Of a stretch of DNA of 9,962 nucleotides, positions 1 to 6,252 are shown in pieces. The stretch covers positions 1-9,962 of the forward strand of contig CADCUZ010000084.1 in the NCBI GenBank assembly GCA_902806015.1, given 5' to 3'. A program made the translations under genes and the position numbers. This DNA comes from an uncultured Rubrobacteraceae bacterium (lineage in GTDB: Bacteria; Actinomycetota; Rubrobacteria; Rubrobacterales; Rubrobacteraceae). Within the stretch, counting starts at the first letter, position 1, and the number at the start of each line of letters is the position of its first letter. The notes beneath the pieces were generated by a model, which saw only the letters and a list, made by a program, of their open reading frames with translations, had not been told where the DNA came from and searched no databases.

Positions 1-1392
1 TTCCGTCATCTTCCGTGCATCCAGCAGATCATCGAGTTGTTCCTCGGAGAGCTCGGTCCTCTCACGTGCTACCTCGCGGATGGTCTTGCCTGTCTTGTAG
101 GCCTCTTTGGAGACGTTGGCAGCTTCGTCGTAGCCGATCTCGGGGGCGAGGGCCGTGGCGAGCATGAGGCCCTGCTCGACGAGCGCGGGGCCGCGGTCGG
201 TGGCTTGGAGGCCTACGACGAGCTGGTCGGTGAAGTTGTGGGCGGTGCTCGCCAGCAGCTCTACAGATTGGAGGAGGTTGTGGGCTATGACGGGGAGCAT
301 GACGTTCAGCTCGAAGTTGCCGCTGGCGCCAGCGAGGGCGACGGTGGCGTCGTTGCCGACGACCTGGGCACTGACCATCGCGGCGCTCTCGGCTATGACG
401 GGATTGACCTTGCCGGGCATGATGGAAGAGCCGGGCTGCACCTCGGGGAGGGCTATCTCGGCAAGGTTGGCCCGTGGACCGGCTCCGAGGAAGCGGACAT
501 CGTTGGCTATTTTCAGGAGGGAGACGGCGACGGTTTTGAGGGCACCACTGGCGAAAACGGCGGCGTCCATGGCGCTCTGGGCCTGGAAGTGGTTCTCGGT
601 CTCCCTGACCTCGACGCCGAAGCGGGCGCTGAGCTTCTCGCAGACCCTGGACGCGAACTCGGGGTGGGTGTTGACGCCGGTGCCGACGGCGGTGCCGCCG
701 AGGGCGACCTCGGCGAGGTCTTCGCAGGCTTTTTCGACGCGATGGATGCCGCGGTCGATCTGGCCGGCGTAGCCGAAAAATTCCTGGCCGAGACGGATCG
801 GGGTCGCGTCCTGGAGGTGCGTCCTCCCGGTCTTGACGACGTCGTCGAACTCGACGGCCTTGTCCCCTAGAGCGTCGCGCAGCTTGTGGAGCGCGGGCAG
901 GAGGTCCCGCTCGATGGAGATGAGCGCCGCGAGGTGAATGGCGGTCGGGATGACGTCGTTGGAGGACTGGCCGCGGTTGACATGGTCGTTGGGGTGGACG
1001 GGATCCTTCGAGCCGATCTGCCCGCCCAGGATCTGCACGGCCCGGTTGGAGATGACCTCGTTGGCGTTCATGTTGGTCGAGGTCCCCGAGCCGGTCTGGA
1101 AAATGTCCAGCACGAACTGGTTGTCCAGTCTCCCCTCGACGACCTCCTCCGCTGCGGAGACGATGGCGTCCCTGAGGTTCTCGTCGAGGCCGCCGAGGTC
1201 ATGGTTCACGTTGGCGGCTTCTAGCTTGATGGCGCCGAGGGCCTCTATGAAGCGGCGCGGGAAGCGGATGCCGCTTATGGGAAAGTTGTCGAGGGCGCGG
1301 CGGGTCTGGGCGCCGAAGAGGGCGTTACGGGGGACCTCCACCTCCCCCATCGAATCGCGCTCTACGCGGTGCGGGGTGTCTTGCTGGGTCAT
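1..1392 (-). CDS. fumC: Class II fumarate hydratase (fumarase C), C-terminus cut by window edge
   Basis: Catalyses reversible hydration of fumarate to L-malate in the TCA cycle; a cytosolic homotetramer in the known family. 464 residues are visible, against a usual length of about 460-470, so only a few C-terminal residues and the stop lie outside. Seen in the sequence: the N-terminal start of the fold near residues 12-40 (RDSMGEVEVP, then FGAQT), the substrate-site stretch SGTST at about 102-106, the catalytic-histidine region TGRTHLQDATP with His192, and the family signature GSSIMPGKVNP at 321-331, which holds the catalytic serine loop. The ATG at 1390-1392 has a consensus AGGAGG 6 nt upstream, which fixes the start. 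The superfamily also includes aspartase, but the GEVEVP and GAQT N-terminal signature and PGKVNP (aspartases usually have PAKVNP) favour fumarase. It is divergent from the DUF1802 gene across an 85-bp gap. Confidence 0.96.
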   Translation of the reverse strand, partial: MTQQDTPHRVERDSMGEVEVPRNALFGAQTRRALDNFPISGIRFPRRFIEALGAIKLEAANVNHDLGGLDENLRDAIVSAAEEVVEGRLDNQFVLDIFQTGSGTSTNMNANEVISNRAVQILGGQIGSKDPVHPNDHVNRGQSSNDVIPTAIHLAALISIERDLLPALHKLRDALGDKAVEFDDVVKTGRTHLQDATPIRLGQEFFGYAGQIDRGIHRVEKACEDLAEVALGGTAVGTGVNTHPEFASRVCEKLSARFGVEVRETENHFQAQSAMDAAVFASGALKTVAVSLLKIANDVRFLGAGPRANLAEIALPEVQPGSSIMPGKVNPVIAESAAMVSAQVVGNDATVALAGASGNFELNVMLPVIAHNLLQSVELLASTAHNFTDQLVVGLQATDRGPALVEQGLMLATALAPEIGYDEAANVSKEAYKTGKTIREVARERTELSEEQLDDLLDARKMTE

Positions 1393-1426
1393 GCGGTTCC
1401 TCCTGTCGAAGCCGGAACGCTCGCGT

Positions 1427-1465
1427 CATATAATCTCTGTGCAACGTTGACGGTCGCATTATACG
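1427..1465. promoter_or_regulatory. Divergent promoter region with dyad symmetry between fumC and the DUF1802 gene
   Basis: A perfect TATAAT hexamer lies at 1429-1434 on the plus strand, and its inverted copy lies at 1458-1463, giving TATAAT on the minus strand. The arms extend to 8 bases with one mismatch (CATATAAT at 1427-1434 against CGTATAAT read on the minus strand from 1465). Centred between them is the 8-bp palindrome CAACGTTG at 1442-1449. The plus-strand box would drive the DUF1802 gene and the minus-strand box would drive fumC. I do not see a good TTGACA-like -35 at 17 bp for either, so the exact start sites are uncertain. The symmetry could also be a repressor or activator operator shared by both genes. 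Confidence 0.5.
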
Positions 1466-1477
1466 AGAGGTGGTCTT

Positions 1478-2062
1478 TTGGATTCTCTGCGCCACGCGTT
1501 GAAGGAGTGGGCGGTAGCCGTAGAGGCGCTGGGGCGCGGCGCGACGGCGCTCGTGGTCCGCAAGGGCGGCATCAGGGAGAAGGCGTTCGCCGTGCCGAAG
1601 GCGCGTTTCTTGCTGCTGCCGGGCTACGAGCACCAGAAGCCGGAGCTTATCAAGCCGCAGTACCGCGGGATCATGGGCGAGGTTCCGGACCTGACGGACC
1701 AGGGGCCTCTGCGCCTCTCGTCGTTCGCGGAGGTTGAGGGGGCGTTCGAGATCTCCGAGGCCGAGGACCTCGAAAGGCTGAACGAGCATCACATGTGGAC
1801 GCACGAGTACACCGAGAGCCGCTTCAAGTGGCGCCCGAAGAAGCCGCTTACGGTGCTGGTGCTAAGGACTTACGTGCTGCCCGAGACCGTCGAGCTTCCG
1901 TACCGCGAAGGGTACGGCGGGTGCAAGTCCTGGATCGAACTCGAGGATTCCGTCTCCGTGGAGGGGGCACGCCCAACGCTGTCAGACGGGGAGTTCGAGA
2001 ACCTGATTGCGCCGGCGCTCGGGGTCTTGCGGGGGCTTGAGCCGGCTCCTGTGGGTTCCTAG
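1478..2062 (+). CDS. DUF1802 family protein
   Basis: A 194-residue soluble protein of unknown function. The N-terminal part matches the DUF1802 pattern as I know it: an ALKEWAVAVEAL opening (residues 7-18), then a VVRKGGIREK segment (about 26-35), a FLLLPGYEHQ segment (about 44-53), and a short Lys/Pro-rich stretch. No signal peptide or membrane segment is visible. The family often annotates only as hypothetical, and no reaction is established. The TTG start at 1478-1480 is chosen because GAGAGGTGG (1465-1473) sits 4 nt upstream and the conserved family N-terminus begins right after it. It is first of three plus-strand genes: the next starts 10 nt after its stop, which implies cotranscription. 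Its promoter is probably the TATAAT region shared with fumC. Confidence 0.8.
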   Translation: MDSLRHALKEWAVAVEALGRGATALVVRKGGIREKAFAVPKARFLLLPGYEHQKPELIKPQYRGIMGEVPDLTDQGPLRLSSFAEVEGAFEISEAEDLERLNEHHMWTHEYTESRFKWRPKKPLTVLVLRTYVLPETVELPYREGYGGCKSWIELEDSVSVEGARPTLSDGEFENLIAPALGVLRGLEPAPVGS

Positions 2063-2072
2063 GGAGACTGTT

Positions 2073-2675
2073 TTGGGCGCCGCCGCCGTTCCGGTAGTGT
2101 TGATCTTCTTGATCGTCGTCTTTAGCGGCGTGACGATCTACTCGGCGAACAGGGACCTCGCCCGGGCGAAGGCGTGGAGCGACCTCGCGCGGCGGTTCCT
2201 GCCCTTCGTGGTGCTGGCGGTGATGGCGATCAGCGTCCTCTTCGTGCGGTCTTTCGCGCAAGGCTGGGTGGTGCTCGCGTGGATGATCTTGTTCGGCGTC
2301 CTCGTCATCGCCTCGAGCCTCTTCTCGGTCCCGGCCTTGGAACGCCGCGCGAACGGCGTCTTCCGCCGTGGCGATTACCCCCAGGCCGCCGAACTCTACG
2401 GGAAGCTGGTGCAGGAAAAACCTCTGGCCCGCAACCACGCCTTCCACGGCGCCGCTCTTGGCGCCTCCGAACGCTACGACGAGTCTGTCAACGCTTCCAC
2501 AAAGGCCATAGCGACCGACCCCGAGTACGGCCTCGCCTACTACAACCGCGCCCTCGTCCTTCGCCGGATGAACAAAAGGACCAAGGCCGTCAAAGATTTG
2601 AACAAGGCGCTGGAGGCGGACATGCCGCGCCGGTTCCGGTCGGCGGCGAAGAAGATCCTCGGCGAACTCAATTGA
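2073..2675 (+). CDS. Membrane-anchored tetratricopeptide repeat protein, copy 1
   Basis: A 200-residue protein with three hydrophobic segments (about residues 4-23, 42-60 and 64-86) followed by a cytosolic or exported TPR domain (about 90-185). The TPR features seen are FRRGDYPQAAELYGKL, an ASERYDESVNASTKAI helix pair and AYYNRALVLRRMNKRTKAV. TPR domains mediate protein-protein contacts; partner and pathway are unknown. The TTG at 2073 is preferred over an ATG at 2007 because AGGGAG (2061-2066) lies 6 nt upstream, the upstream extension would overlap the DUF1802 gene by 56 bp, and the extension lacks the hydrophobic character. Its stop overlaps the start of the next gene, a clear paralogue with the same architecture. 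High confidence in the architecture, none in a specific function. Confidence 0.82.
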   Translation: MGAAAVPVVLIFLIVVFSGVTIYSANRDLARAKAWSDLARRFLPFVVLAVMAISVLFVRSFAQGWVVLAWMILFGVLVIASSLFSVPALERRANGVFRRGDYPQAAELYGKLVQEKPLARNHAFHGAALGASERYDESVNASTKAIATDPEYGLAYYNRALVLRRMNKRTKAVKDLNKALEADMPRRFRSAAKKILGELN

Positions 2676-3283
2676 GGCTGCTCTACCCGACGCTCGGGGC
2701 GCTACTGATTCTGGCGGTCTTTACCGCCCTGATCTGGCGCCAGAACCGCGACCTCCTGCGCGTGGGCGCCTACAGGGAGTTCTTTTTGCGCATGATCCCA
2801 CCCCTCTCCACCGGCGTCTTCGTGGCCGGCCTCCCCTTCGTGATGGACCTCGCCACGGTAGAGAACTACCTCCCCGTCCTCCTCGTCTACCTCGGCGGCG
2901 CCGCCGTCCTTACGGTCCTCATGACCCGCGCCGTTACCCCGGAAGAGCGCCGCGCCGGAACCGCCTTCCGCAACGGCGACTACGACCAGGCGACGCGCCT
3001 CTACGACGACCTCACCGGCCGCCGCCCCCTCCCCCGCTACTACTCAGCCCTCGCCGCCAGCCTCGATGCCTCCGGCGACCCCGAATCGGCCCTCGAGGCC
3101 GCCGACCACGCCCTAAAGCTCGACCCCAAGCTCGGCATCGCCTACTACAACCGGGCCTCCGCCCTGGCCGCCACGGGCCAGAGGGCAAAGGCCCGTGGCG
3201 ACCTCCAAAAGGTGTTCCAGGTGGATTCCAGCCGCGCCCTGCGCCGCGCCGCCGGGGAGGCGATGGATAGTTTGGAGAAGTAG
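2672..3283 (+). CDS. Membrane-anchored tetratricopeptide repeat protein, copy 2
   Basis: A 203-residue paralogue of the gene just upstream. Hydrophobic segments lie at about residues 4-22, 42-60 and 66-84, with a TPR region at about 90-190. Shared landmarks with copy 1, in the same order, are the QNRDL / ANRDL motif after the first membrane segment, ERRAGTAFRNGDYDQA / ERRANGVFRRGDYPQA, and AYYNRASALAATGQRAKA / AYYNRALVLRRMNKRTKA. The start is a TTG whose TTGA overlaps the TGA stop of copy 1 (4-bp overlap), the typical layout for translational coupling. No strong Shine-Dalgarno sequence precedes it, which fits re-initiation after copy 1. A much longer open frame extends upstream of this TTG but has no family character there, being the shadow of copy 1. 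Function unknown; tandem duplication inferred. Confidence 0.82.
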   Translation: MRLLYPTLGALLILAVFTALIWRQNRDLLRVGAYREFFLRMIPPLSTGVFVAGLPFVMDLATVENYLPVLLVYLGGAAVLTVLMTRAVTPEERRAGTAFRNGDYDQATRLYDDLTGRRPLPRYYSALAASLDASGDPESALEAADHALKLDPKLGIAYYNRASALAATGQRAKARGDLQKVFQVDSSRALRRAAGEAMDSLEK

Positions 3284-3371
3284 GTTTTGGGCATTAGGCT
3301 GTGGGTATAAGGCTTTAGTCTTCCCACGTACTACGAAACCTGCTCATCGCAATCGGCCTCGCTCCCCGCGC

Positions 3372-3400
3372 ACGCCGGAGTAGGCAAGATGCACCGGCGT
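3372..3400. repeat. Inverted repeat in the convergent spacer between TPR copy 2 and the Rieske gene
   Basis: Arms ACGCCGG (3372-3378) and CCGGCGT (3394-3400) are perfect inverted complements around a 15-nt loop. The 136-bp spacer 3284-3419 lies between two convergent genes, where a transcription end is expected. No T-run follows the hairpin on either strand, so it is not a standard intrinsic terminator. A second, weaker inverted pair (GTGGG at 3301-3305 and CCCAC at 3323-3327) lies nearer the TPR stop. I see no gene in the spacer. Confidence 0.35.
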
Positions 3401-3419
3401 AAACCCCAACACCTAAAAT

Positions 3420-4319
3420 CTACCTAACCTTCTCTTGTATATTTTCGTCCACGGCCCTCACCTCGATCTTGCTGTCGCGCACCCTGGTCTCGTAGCCCGA
3501 CTGGGGGAAGACGGCGGGGCCGTTTAGGGCCTTGCCGCTGCACAGGTCGAAGCGGGACTTGTGCCAGGGGCAGACGACGGTGTCGCCCTCGCGGTCGCCC
3601 TGCTCGAGCGGGCCACCCATGTGGTTGCAGGTGGCGGCTATGGCGCAGACCCTGCCGTCTTTCTCCGACCGGCTGATGAGCACGCCCGCCCCGTCGGCCT
3701 CCACCCGGCGCAACCCGCCCTGGGGCAGGTCTCCCTCGTCGAGGACCGGGACAAAGTCGCCGGGGCCGGTGGCCTCGAAGGCGTTGCGGTTGACCCGAAG
3801 GCCGTACTTGTACGAAAGCTCGCCGCCAAGGTGGGCCCCCATGCCGTTTAGCGTGTAACCGGCGAGGAAAGCGAGCTTTCCCGCGTTCCGGCGTCCCGAG
3901 GCGCGCAGGAGCAGGGACGAGGTGTTGAGGGCCAGCCCGGCGGTGTTGAGCATGGCGTGGGCCATCCCCATCCTGCGCGAGCCCCCCGAGAGGTAGCGCC
4001 AGTCCGAAAGCCCGACCGCCGCCGCGGCGAACCCGCCGGCGATGCCGAACGCGAGCGAGGCGTCGGCCGCGTTGCGCATGGCCGTCCTCCCGCTCAGGAG
4101 GTCGAGCCCGTCGAAGACGAGCGCCGCCGTCCACGACCCTATCGGCACGTCCGTGAGCACCGGGTGCAGCGGCGTCTCAAACCAGACGCCGTCTAGAACG
4201 TAGCGCGCCTTCTCCCCGCCCCTATCTACGAGCTGCCGCACCCTGGGTTGGAGGGCGTCCGCGGCCCCGTCCAGGAAAGGCATCACGTCCACGACGCGCT
4301 CACCGATCGTCTTTTCCAC
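3420..4319 (-). CDS. DUF2231 membrane domain fused to a Rieske [2Fe-2S] domain
   Basis: A 299-residue probable redox membrane protein. Residues about 49-170 form a DUF2231-type domain: TPLHPVLTDVPIG (49-61) followed by several hydrophobic helices (about 62-76, 86-104, 121-137 and 145-160). Residues about 185-290 form a Rieske domain with ligands C231-x-H233 and C250-x2-H253, separated by 16 residues, within CNHMGGPL and CPWHKSRFDL. The cluster would accept or donate single electrons; the partner is unknown. The GTG start at 4319 has AGAGAGGTGG 6 nt upstream. The open frame runs far upstream, but that part is a shadow of the next gene. It lies 44 bp downstream of the glycosyltransferase gene on the same strand and is probably cotranscribed with it. 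The domain combination is known in actinobacteria and the substrate is not. Confidence 0.88.
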   Translation of the reverse strand: MEKTIGERVVDVMPFLDGAADALQPRVRQLVDRGGEKARYVLDGVWFETPLHPVLTDVPIGSWTAALVFDGLDLLSGRTAMRNAADASLAFGIAGGFAAAAVGLSDWRYLSGGSRRMGMAHAMLNTAGLALNTSSLLLRASGRRNAGKLAFLAGYTLNGMGAHLGGELSYKYGLRVNRNAFEATGPGDFVPVLDEGDLPQGGLRRVEADGAGVLISRSEKDGRVCAIAATCNHMGGPLEQGDREGDTVVCPWHKSRFDLCSGKALNGPAVFPQSGYETRVRDSKIEVRAVDENIQEKVR

Positions 4320-4363
4320 GTCTCTCCACCTCTCTTCCGGTCTGTAGCGCTTCCCAGTAGGAA

Positions 4364-5623
4364 TTATGCCCCACCGGCCGGAACTCTGTGGTTTCCGTAC
4401 TCCGCCTTGCCAGCTTCGGTCTCCGGCGCGGCCGGCTTTCCGGCGACCAGGAGGGCTACCCAATGCGCCAGCAAGACGTAGAGATAGAGCGTAAGCGCGA
4501 ACGTCGCGCCGACGGTGCCCTCGTCGTTCCAGAGCAGGACCCACTGCGCCGGGACAGCCTGCAGGGCGAGCAGGAACAGCGCCGACGCGGTGTGACCCCG
4601 CGCCAGCAGAAGCAACACCCCCGGGCCGAGCAAGACGAGATAGTTGTGCCAGGCGATGGGGGAGGCCAGCAGAGAGGCCGCGACCAGCGCCCACAAACCG
4701 GCCTCTCCCCCGTCTCGAATTCTCGCCGCGGTGAGGATGATGACCCCGACCCCCAGCGCGTACCCCACGAAGACCATCCACGGCAGGGTCGCCGCGTTCT
4801 GCCCGTAGGGGTGCTCCGTAAAGAAACGGGCCGCCGCCGCGGGGATGGAGGCATTGTCCCAGTAGGCATTCGCCGAACCCTCGCTCAGTATCTTGACGTA
4901 GCGGAGCGTCGCAGAGGGACCGGCCACGACGAGGCCTACGAGCGTCGCCGCCAGGCCGCAGATGCACGCCGCCGAGAAGGCCTCCCACCGCCGCCGCACG
5001 AGCGGCCACAGGAGTACCGGCACCAGCGAGGGCTTCAGCGCGACGACCAGGCCGAGAGAGGCCCCCGTGAGCCACTGGTAGTCCCTGCGGTCCGAGACCC
5101 AGGCGGCCACCAACCCGAGGGCCAGGATCGGGTATACCTGCCCGAGCGCCAGCGTCGAGAGCAGCGGCGACGACAGGAGCAGCAACCCCGCCCCTGCGAC
5201 CGCCCACAACGGCCGCAACCGCAGCTCCTCGGCCGTCCACGCCAGGTACCCAAGCACCACGAAGATGGAGATGAGGACGAAGAGCCGGTAAGCTTCGATC
5301 GCCCCCATCAGCCCGAGCGGCGAGATGAGCACGGTCCACACCGGCGGGTTCAGGTTGACGAGCCGCGCCCCCGTATCGTAGATGTCCCCCCCGCCGAGCA
5401 AGGCCCTCGCCGAGCGCCAGAAAGAGTCGAAGTCCACGTGGACGTTCATAGAACCCGTCGAGATCCTGTCCAGGGCCCCGCCCAGAAACCACACGTTCAT
5501 CCACGCGGCCGCCACGAAAACCCAGAACGCCGCCGTAAAAAGGACCGCGTCCCAAACGCGAGACCTTGCGCCCCCCCGCACCCCTATCCCGCCTCTGGAT
5601 AGATCAGACCCACGCCCTGACAT
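4364..5623 (-). CDS. GT87/DUF2029-type integral membrane glycosyltransferase (mannosyltransferase-like)
   Basis: A 419-residue polytopic protein with about ten hydrophobic segments, from about residue 25 to 395. Motifs typical of the GT-C family 87 that I can see are HVDFDSFWRSA (62-72, acidic residues D64 and D66 in the first extracytoplasmic loop, where GT-C enzymes keep their catalytic acid), NLNPPVW (90-96), SPLLSTLALGQVYPI (152-166), a KPSLVPVLLWPL segment (197-208) and SPIAWHNYLVLL (321-332). Characterised family members transfer mannose from polyprenyl-phosphate-mannose to cell-envelope glycolipids; the exact acceptor here is unknown. The ATG at 5623 has no Shine-Dalgarno sequence. A GTG at 5581 (residue 15) lies behind a purine-rich AGAGGCGGG, and a TATCAT -10-like hexamer overlaps the ATG, so the true start may be 5581. 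The Rieske gene follows 44 bp downstream. Confidence 0.82.
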   Translation of the reverse strand: MSGRGSDLSRGGIGVRGGARSRVWDAVLFTAAFWVFVAAAWMNVWFLGGALDRISTGSMNVHVDFDSFWRSARALLGGGDIYDTGARLVNLNPPVWTVLISPLGLMGAIEAYRLFVLISIFVVLGYLAWTAEELRLRPLWAVAGAGLLLLSSPLLSTLALGQVYPILALGLVAAWVSDRRDYQWLTGASLGLVVALKPSLVPVLLWPLVRRRWEAFSAACICGLAATLVGLVVAGPSATLRYVKILSEGSANAYWDNASIPAAAARFFTEHPYGQNAATLPWMVFVGYALGVGVIILTAARIRDGGEAGLWALVAASLLASPIAWHNYLVLLGPGVLLLLARGHTASALFLLALQAVPAQWVLLWNDEGTVGATFALTLYLYVLLAHWVALLVAGKPAAPETEAGKAEYGNHRVPAGGA

Positions 5624-5655
5624 GATACGCGGTTGACGAGGGTCGGCACGCCGCC

Positions 5656-5679
5656 CCTGACGATTTTCAGCCTGACGAT
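5656..5679. repeat. 9-bp direct repeat upstream of the glycosyltransferase gene
   Basis: CCTGACGAT occurs at 5656-5664 and again at 5671-5679, a 15-bp period, 33 bp upstream of the annotated ATG of the minus-strand glycosyltransferase gene. It could be a pair of regulator half-sites on nearly the same helix face, or chance. It lies in the 214-bp spacer between the glycosyltransferase gene and the tRNA, which has no other clear feature apart from the short peptide ORF noted separately. Confidence 0.3.
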
Positions 5680-5742
5680 CGCCGGCACCACCCGAAGCAC
5701 CCGCCGGGCGAACCGCCCACCGCGGGTACCCGGGTCAAAGCC

Positions 5743-5820
5743 CTACACCACCAAACCCGTCCGCGCAACGAACGCCAGCCAAAGGCCCACCAGCAAGAGC
5801 GGGGCTGCAGGCTCCGGCAC
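5743..5820 (-). other. 25-codon hydrophobic ORF with a PEP-CTERM-like sequence, uncertain
   Basis: Starting at a GTG, the frame reads VPEPAAPLLLVGLWLAF, then VART and a short hydrophobic tail before TAG. The order of Val-Pro-Glu-Pro, a hydrophobic stretch and an Arg resembles the C-terminal PEP-CTERM sorting signal recognised by exosortases, which normally ends a long secreted protein. Here it lies 18 nt past the tRNA 3' end with no protein body in front of it, because the frame upstream runs through the tRNA itself. It could be chance, a gene remnant or a tiny membrane peptide. I do not claim a functional gene. Confidence 0.15.
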
Positions 5821-5837
5821 GCTGACCGCCTCACGGG

Positions 5838-5927
5838 CGGAGAGGGGGGGATTCGAACCCCCGATGCCGGGGTTACCGACATAACGGTTTTCGAGACCGC
5901 CGCATTCAACCGCTCTGCCACCTCTCC
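5838..5927 (-). tRNA. tRNA-Ser (anticodon CGA)
   Basis: The minus strand folds as a class II tRNA. The acceptor arm is GGAGAGG (5927-5921) pairing with CCTCTCC (5845-5839), with discriminator G at 5838. The D arm contains AGCGGTTGAA. The anticodon stem GCGGT/ACCGT closes the loop CTCGAAA, with anticodon CGA at 5893-5891, which reads the serine codon UCG. A long variable arm (GTCGG paired with CCGGC) is typical of serine tRNAs. The T arm is GGGGG-TTCGAAT-CCCCC. The 3' CCA is not encoded; the bases after the discriminator are CCC. A promoter sits just upstream, so this tRNA is probably transcribed on its own. Confidence 0.97.
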
Positions 5928-5934
5928 GCGCGGG

Positions 5935-5963
5935 AGTTTATCTACTGAGGCCCGTCCCTTCAA
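5935..5963 (-). promoter_or_regulatory. Promoter of tRNA-Ser(CGA)
   Basis: On the minus strand, a -35 TTGAAG (5963-5958) and a -10 TAAACT (5940-5935) are separated by exactly 17 bp. The -10 lies 7 nt before the mature tRNA 5' end (5927), so transcription should begin at or a few bases before the mature end and leave almost no 5' leader. Both boxes resemble the primary sigma-factor consensus. Confidence 0.65.
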
Positions 5964-6252
5964 CCGCCTCCGCCACCCACCCCCCGGCGCCAGACCACTA
6001 GACCTTTTGTCGAAGGTTATTGCTGCTGCGCGCATGGCACCTGCGCATCGGGTCTCTCCCGGCTACGGCCGTGTCACCCTGGGGACAAAATCTTGCAAAA
6101 GAAGGCATTTCGTCCGATTAACCGTGTCGTTCGCGGACCAGCGGGTTGCGTCGCGGGCGCCGTTAGCATAACCGTGTAGTTTAGAGTAAATTGTAGATTT
6201 TCTGGCGTTGGGGGTGGGGGCCGTGACCCGGATCTTCCGGCGTGGTAGGTAT
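5964..6252. other. Gene-poor spacer between the tRNA-Ser promoter and the CDF transporter leader
   Basis: I see no convincing coding frame here. The stretch has lower GC than its surroundings in two patches, about 6086-6125 and 6160-6202. A 9-base sequence TAACCGTGT is repeated at 6119-6127 and 6169-6177, 50 bp apart. TTAGCA (6163-6168) and TAAATT (6187-6192), 18 bp apart, form a weak candidate promoter pointing at the CDF gene, which would give a leader of roughly 165 nt. A small hairpin (CCGGA-TCT-TCCGG, 6228-6240) lies within that leader. I recognise no known riboswitch or small RNA. Confidence 0.35.

Noticed and set aside
37..870. Long plus-strand open frame opposite fumC
   Set aside because: The minus strand encodes an unmistakable fumarase with catalytic motifs; the plus frame is an acidic, Gly/Asp-rich shadow produced by GC-rich codon bias.
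1..1392. Aspartase instead of fumarase
   Set aside because: The N-terminal GEVEVP and GAQT pattern and the PGKVNP signature fit fumarase; aspartases usually carry PAKVNP.
2174..2671. Upstream extension of TPR copy 2 (frame open from 2174)
   Set aside because: This part is Arg/Pro-rich shadow of TPR copy 1; the TTG at 2672 starts the hydrophobic N-terminus shared with copy 1.
4320..5555. N-terminal extension of the Rieske frame to 711 residues
   Set aside because: The upstream part overlaps the glycosyltransferase gene out of frame and lacks domain character; GTG 4319 has a good ribosome binding site and the family N-terminus.
4388..5602. 404-codon plus-strand open frame opposite the glycosyltransferase gene
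   Set aside because: Arg/Gln/Pro-rich with no hydrophobic pattern or domain. The minus strand gives a clean multi-membrane protein with GT87 motifs.
5667..6035. 122-codon minus-strand frame reading through the tRNA
   Set aside because: It crosses the tRNA-Ser and its promoter and has no recognisable domain.
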